A stretch of DNA of 64,000 bases from Bacillota bacterium (GTDB lineage: Bacteria > Bacillota > Clostridia > Lachnospirales > Lachnospiraceae), in assembly GCA_023386315.1 (NCBI GenBank), contig JAEWJZ010000018.1, positions 1 through 64,000 on the forward strand. Reading direction: 5' to 3'. Shown piece by piece: positions 61,690-64,000 of this stretch. Made by a program: the position numbers and the translations under genes. Position 1 is the stretch's first letter; the number at the start of each line of letters is the position of its first letter. The notes under the pieces were generated by a model. That model was given only the letters and a program-made list of their open reading frames with translations, was not told the origin of the DNA and searched no databases.

Positions 61690-61940
61690 TCGTCCACCTC
61701 AATGACATCATGAATTTTTCCTTCGCCTTTTTCCATTCTTTCTTTTGCTGCCAACAGATGAGCCTGATTCTCTACCGAATAAAATGGATCTGCCTGTACC
61801 GTAAATGGTATGCCATTGGAACGAATCACCTGTTTCAAAAAAATATTAATTGCTGTGCTGGTATTCATACCAAGCTCTTCAAAAATCATTTCACTCTGTT
61901 TTTTAAGTTCATCATCTACTCTAACATTAATACTGGCCAT
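61686..61940 (-). CDS. RelB/DinJ-family antitoxin
   Basis: This 84-residue antitoxin has an N-terminal ribbon-helix-helix domain (ASINVRVDDELKKQSEMIF, LGMNTSTAINIFLKQVI) that binds DNA, and a C-terminal tail (ERMEKGEGKIHDVIEVDE) that should wrap the YoeB toxin. The start at 61940 follows AAAGGAGG. The pair shares one promoter overlapping a palindromic operator, so autorepression is expected. Confidence 0.92.
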   Translation of the reverse strand: MASINVRVDDELKKQSEMIFEELGMNTSTAINIFLKQVIRSNGIPFTVQADPFYSVENQAHLLAAKERMEKGEGKIHDVIEVDE

Positions 61941-61965
61941 ATCTCGCCCTCCTTTATATGTATTT

Positions 61966-61994
61966 ATTATATCATATTTGTATTGCAATTGCAA
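61966..61994 (-). promoter_or_regulatory. Promoter and operator of relB-yoeB
   Basis: The minus strand reads TTGCAA, 17 bases, TATAAT. The -35 box is half of the perfect palindrome TTGCAATTGCAA (61983-61994), a likely RelB/DinJ binding site. Confidence 0.75.
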
Positions 61995-62060
61995 CACATT
62001 GCATTACTCAAAAATATTGTGCATTTAAATACAATTAGGGTGCAACATAACCATGATAAA

Positions 62061-62123
62061 TATTATTGGTCAAATTATTGGTCCGGATTACGTTGACTTT
62101 GTAGATAGCAAGCACCAATAATA
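62061..62123. repeat. Ten-bp inverted repeat in intergenic region
   Basis: TATTATTGGT (62061-62070) and ACCAATAATA (62114-62123) flank 43 bp that contain another ATTATTGG. It may be a remnant of a mobile-element end or a binding site. No gene is seen between 61998 and 62257. Confidence 0.5.
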
Positions 62124-62166
62124 GGACGGTCTACATTTCCTTTTTTCATTCACTCTTCTTCAAGTT

Positions 62167-62193
62167 CATGAGCGGAATTAAGTTCCGTTCATG
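62167..62193. repeat. GAACGGAACT palindrome, copy 3
   Basis: CATGAGCGGAA and TTCCGTTCATG arms lie about 65 bp downstream of the 62258 gene, matching copies 1 and 2 in core sequence. Confidence 0.7.
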
Positions 62194-62257
62194 CTTAAAA
62201 CTCTTTTTCTATCGGTTAAACATATTCGGATGTCAATGTACTAGTATCTTTCTATTT

Positions 62258-62452
62258 TTAAGTAACGGTGAATTTAGGTTTTCTTGATATTCTTTTTACA
62301 TAATACTCAGGGACATCTACATACTCCCCAGTATTTAGTAAACCCCCAACCAATTTATCATTTGTACCTATCACGATTCCGCATTTCATTTTATTTTCCA
62401 CCACTACTGATACTGTAATATTTTTATTTTTTTCTTTTGTAGTTAATTTCAT
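62258..62452 (-). CDS. Hypothetical protein, 64 aa
   Basis: This 64-residue protein has a basic N-terminus (KLTTKEKNKNITVSVVVENK) and a possibly beta-rich body (GIVIGTNDKLVGGLLNTGEYV). AGGAG lies six bases before the ATG. It begins ten bases after the end of the ssb remnant and was probably part of the same element operon. I do not recognise a family. Confidence 0.6.
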   Translation of the reverse strand: MKLTTKEKNKNITVSVVVENKMKCGIVIGTNDKLVGGLLNTGEYVDVPEYYVKRISRKPKFTVT

Positions 62453-62461
62453 CCGCTGCTC

Positions 62462-62872
62462 CTATGAATTAAAAGGAAGTCCTTCGTCTTCGACTCCATC
62501 TGGGATATTCATAAAACCATCACCCACGGCACTGGAAGGCTCTGGTCTGGAACCTGCCTGACCTCCTTCACTGGAAGCGTGTTTACTATCCGCAAATTCC
62601 TGATCCTCAACCACAATCTCCGTGCTATAAACTTTCACTCCGTCTTTATTCGTGTAACTTCCGGTCTAGATTCTGCCAGATATCAGCACTCGCATCCCCT
62701 GGCGGAAATACTTCTCTGCAAATTCACCGGCTCTGTCGAACGCTACGCAGTTGATAAAATCAGCCGTCTGTTCATTACCCTCGCTTCTACGCACTCGACG
62801 GTCAACGCCCAGGTTATATCTTGCAATAGCAATTGCTTTCTCTGTCTGGGAATATCTGACTTCGGGGGTTCT
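62462..62872 (-). pseudogene. ssb: ssb remnant, truncated and with internal stop
   Basis: The frame reads TPEVRYSQTEKAIAIARYNL, DFINCVAFDRAGEFAEKYF and RQGMRVLISGRI, and after an in-frame TAG continues TGSYTNKDGVKVYSTEIVVE and the acidic tail VEDEGLPFNS. This is single-stranded DNA-binding protein. Two lesions are visible. The first dozen or so codons are missing, the preceding in-frame codon being TGA. A TAG at 62666-62668 stands where family members have Gln in GRIQTGSY, consistent with one C-to-T change. No functional product is expected. Confidence 0.85.
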
Positions 62873-63177
62873 TCATCTTCAATTGGATTTATGATAGCTT
62901 TTCCTACACTAGAATCTCTTATCATGGTGCATTTATAGAGATTCCAGTTTTTCCAGCGAATGGTTTCGATCGGTTCCGGATCATGCTTGTCTTTCCGGTA
63001 AAGATTGATAACTACCTCATCAGCCTTTCGTACCATTTTAGCCGAAAAACTGGATTCATGTGCTTCTGCTTCCTGTGGGGTCTTAAATGGCACTGGTACT
63101 GGAATTTCAAAGCTGACATCTTTTCCATTCTCCATTAAATCCGAACATACCAGAACAACCCGATATCCTATTTTCAT
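62743..63177 (-). CDS. Unknown protein with 3' end fused to ssb out of frame
   Basis: This 144-codon frame starts at 63177, overlapping the upstream gene's stop by four bases (ATGA). About the first 105 residues (MKIGYRVVLVCSDLMENGKD, VSFEIPVPVPF, ETIRWKNWNLYKCTM) look like a genuine protein of unknown family. The last 40 or so are ssb sequence read in the wrong frame. The gene therefore lost its natural end when a deletion joined it to ssb at about 62872. Function unknown; the context suggests an integrative-element gene. Confidence 0.6.
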   Translation of the reverse strand: MKIGYRVVLVCSDLMENGKDVSFEIPVPVPFKTPQEAEAHESSFSAKMVRKADEVVINLYRKDKHDPEPIETIRWKNWNLYKCTMIRDSSVGKAIINPIEDEEPPKSDIPRQRKQLLLQDITWALTVECVEARVMNRRLILSTA

Positions 63178-64000
63178 ACAATGACCACCTTCCCATCCTT
63201 GACCCACTGGCCTTTTTCATTCACTGTATACCCGTCCGGGGTCACCGTGTTCATAAGCAGCTTTCCTTTTGTCCCATCAGAAACCGGGTTAAAGTAGTAC
63301 CAGATTCCATCTATATTTTGCCAGCCACTAAGCATCTGGCCCTGCGTTCCATCAGAAGCTGCTTTTAGATAGTATGTAACTCCATCTGCATCTGTCTGCC
63401 AGCCCGTCACCATAAATCCATCTTTATCAAACCGGAACCATGAAGCTTTTTCCTGATCTCCCGTTGCAAATGGGTTACTGATGTATGCCCATTCATCGGT
63501 ATAGGTCCGGTCGGAAGCAAAAATCCACTTTCCATTTCCAGCCTGGGTCCAGGTGCCTGTGATTGTACCAGATGGAGCTGCCGGTCCTTTGATATTTCCT
63601 GCGACCGTTACTCCTACGGATCGGCCACCACCGCCACCAGAACCTTTTCCACCGCCTCCCGAACTGCCTCCAGAAGTGGTGTTATCACTGACTTTTAAGT
63701 TCAATCTTACCTGTATTGGATCAGAGAGCTTTCCACCACTACTCTCTGCATAGACAATAGCGTTTGTACTACCGGAATACTGTGACTTTCCCAGTATCTC
63801 GTTGATCCAGCCAGCAATAACTTCCTGCTTTTCATTGATTACTATGGTCTTTACATTTCCTTCTGAATCTACGGAAAGGATTCCCGAATCAGAGGACCGC
63901 CACTGGATTTTCTTTTTCTCCCTATTTTCTGGATAAACAGAAGCGGAAATTTTCTTTCCCTCCAGTCCGCTCCAGATATAAGCAGGGCTGTTTCTTCTTC
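63174..64000 (-). CDS. Ig-like and cell-wall-repeat surface protein, partial
   Basis: The frame is open to the window edge, giving at least 274 C-terminal residues. Visible in order are a BIG2-type Ig-like domain (SASVYPENR, IQWRSSDSGILSVDSEGNV), a Gly/Ser-rich linker (about 63600-63670), and at least three cell-wall/glucan-binding repeats (GWQTDADGVTYYLK, GWQNIDGIWYYFN, and TPDGYTVNEKGQWVKDG). It is an exported surface protein held by its repeats. The start and signal peptide lie outside the window. Its ending resembles that of the protein at 59011-59736. Confidence 0.8.
   Translation of the reverse strand, partial: RRNSPAYIWSGLEGKKISASVYPENREKKKIQWRSSDSGILSVDSEGNVKTIVINEKQEVIAGWINEILGKSQYSGSTNAIVYAESSGGKLSDPIQVRLNLKVSDNTTSGGSSGGGGKGSGGGGGRSVGVTVAGNIKGPAAPSGTITGTWTQAGNGKWIFASDRTYTDEWAYISNPFATGDQEKASWFRFDKDGFMVTGWQTDADGVTYYLKAASDGTQGQMLSGWQNIDGIWYYFNPVSDGTKGKLLMNTVTPDGYTVNEKGQWVKDGKVVIV

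Noticed and set aside
62053..62121. 22-codon plus-strand frame starting MINIIGQ between repeats
   Set aside because: No ribosome site; it lies within the inverted-repeat region and matches no family I know. It could be a transposase scrap but cannot be supported.

Overview
The window is a stretch of a low-to-medium-GC Firmicutes chromosome, most probably a Lachnospiraceae clostridium. This is inferred from the PduL-AckA acetate branch, the UPF0210/ACT pair, the YesM/YesN-type two-component system, the CUT1 sugar ABC genes without their own ATPase, and sigma-A promoters with 17-bp spacers and strong AGGAGG ribosome binding sites. About two thirds is housekeeping core. The last third (about 43.4-64 kb) is accessory DNA with mobile-element character.

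Layout. 1-125: the 5' end of a group IIC intron sitting directly behind the rpmF terminator. 0.2-4.7 kb: rpmF, yceD, ackA, pduL, and tmcAL on the other strand. 4.2-12.3 kb: Nudix and MIF-like genes, then a seven-gene leftward unit (zf-HC2 membrane protein, polA, coaE, metallo-beta-lactamase protein, ACT protein, UPF0210, methyltransferase). PolA has lost nearly all catalytic residues of its 5' nuclease domain. 12.4-15.6 kb: tRNA-Leu, a lipoprotein and uraA-upp. 15.6-28 kb: NSS transporter, hexapeptide-repeat protein, topB, YbaK, EamA, galM, asd, parC, parE. 28.1-28.6 kb: tRNA-Gly and a candidate type I toxin-antitoxin locus. 28.6-40.6 kb: a LUD protein, then a glycan-uptake and breakdown operon transcribed leftward in the order solute-binding protein, two permeases, sensor kinase, AraC regulator, heparinase-like lyase, SGNH hydrolase, FAD oxidoreductase. 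40.8-43.2 kb: acylphosphatase overlapping a GGDEF-EAL protein.

The accessory part begins at tRNA-Thr with an r1t-type holin and a small membrane protein. It continues with a single 4,792-codon LPXTG-anchored SpaA/Cna-B adhesin, a secreted cell-wall-repeat protein and a nuclease-like protein. A second candidate type I toxin-antitoxin locus follows, with a full set of signals: two opposed promoters, a shared terminator and a hairpin hiding the toxin ribosome binding site. After that come a truncated HicB, a RelB/YoeB pair, three copies of a palindromic repeat, a doubly broken ssb pseudogene fused out of frame to an unknown gene, and an incomplete Ig-like/cell-wall-repeat protein running off the end.

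How the parts work together. In the glycan operon the sensor kinase and AraC regulator would detect an extracellular saccharide, the ABC system import it, and the three cytoplasmic enzymes (lyase, esterase-like SGNH, FAD oxidoreductase) process it; the substrate is not identifiable from sequence. In the accessory region, surface and wall-binding proteins plus several addiction-type modules and gene debris suggest a decayed integrative element. No integrase, relaxase or attachment site lies inside the window.
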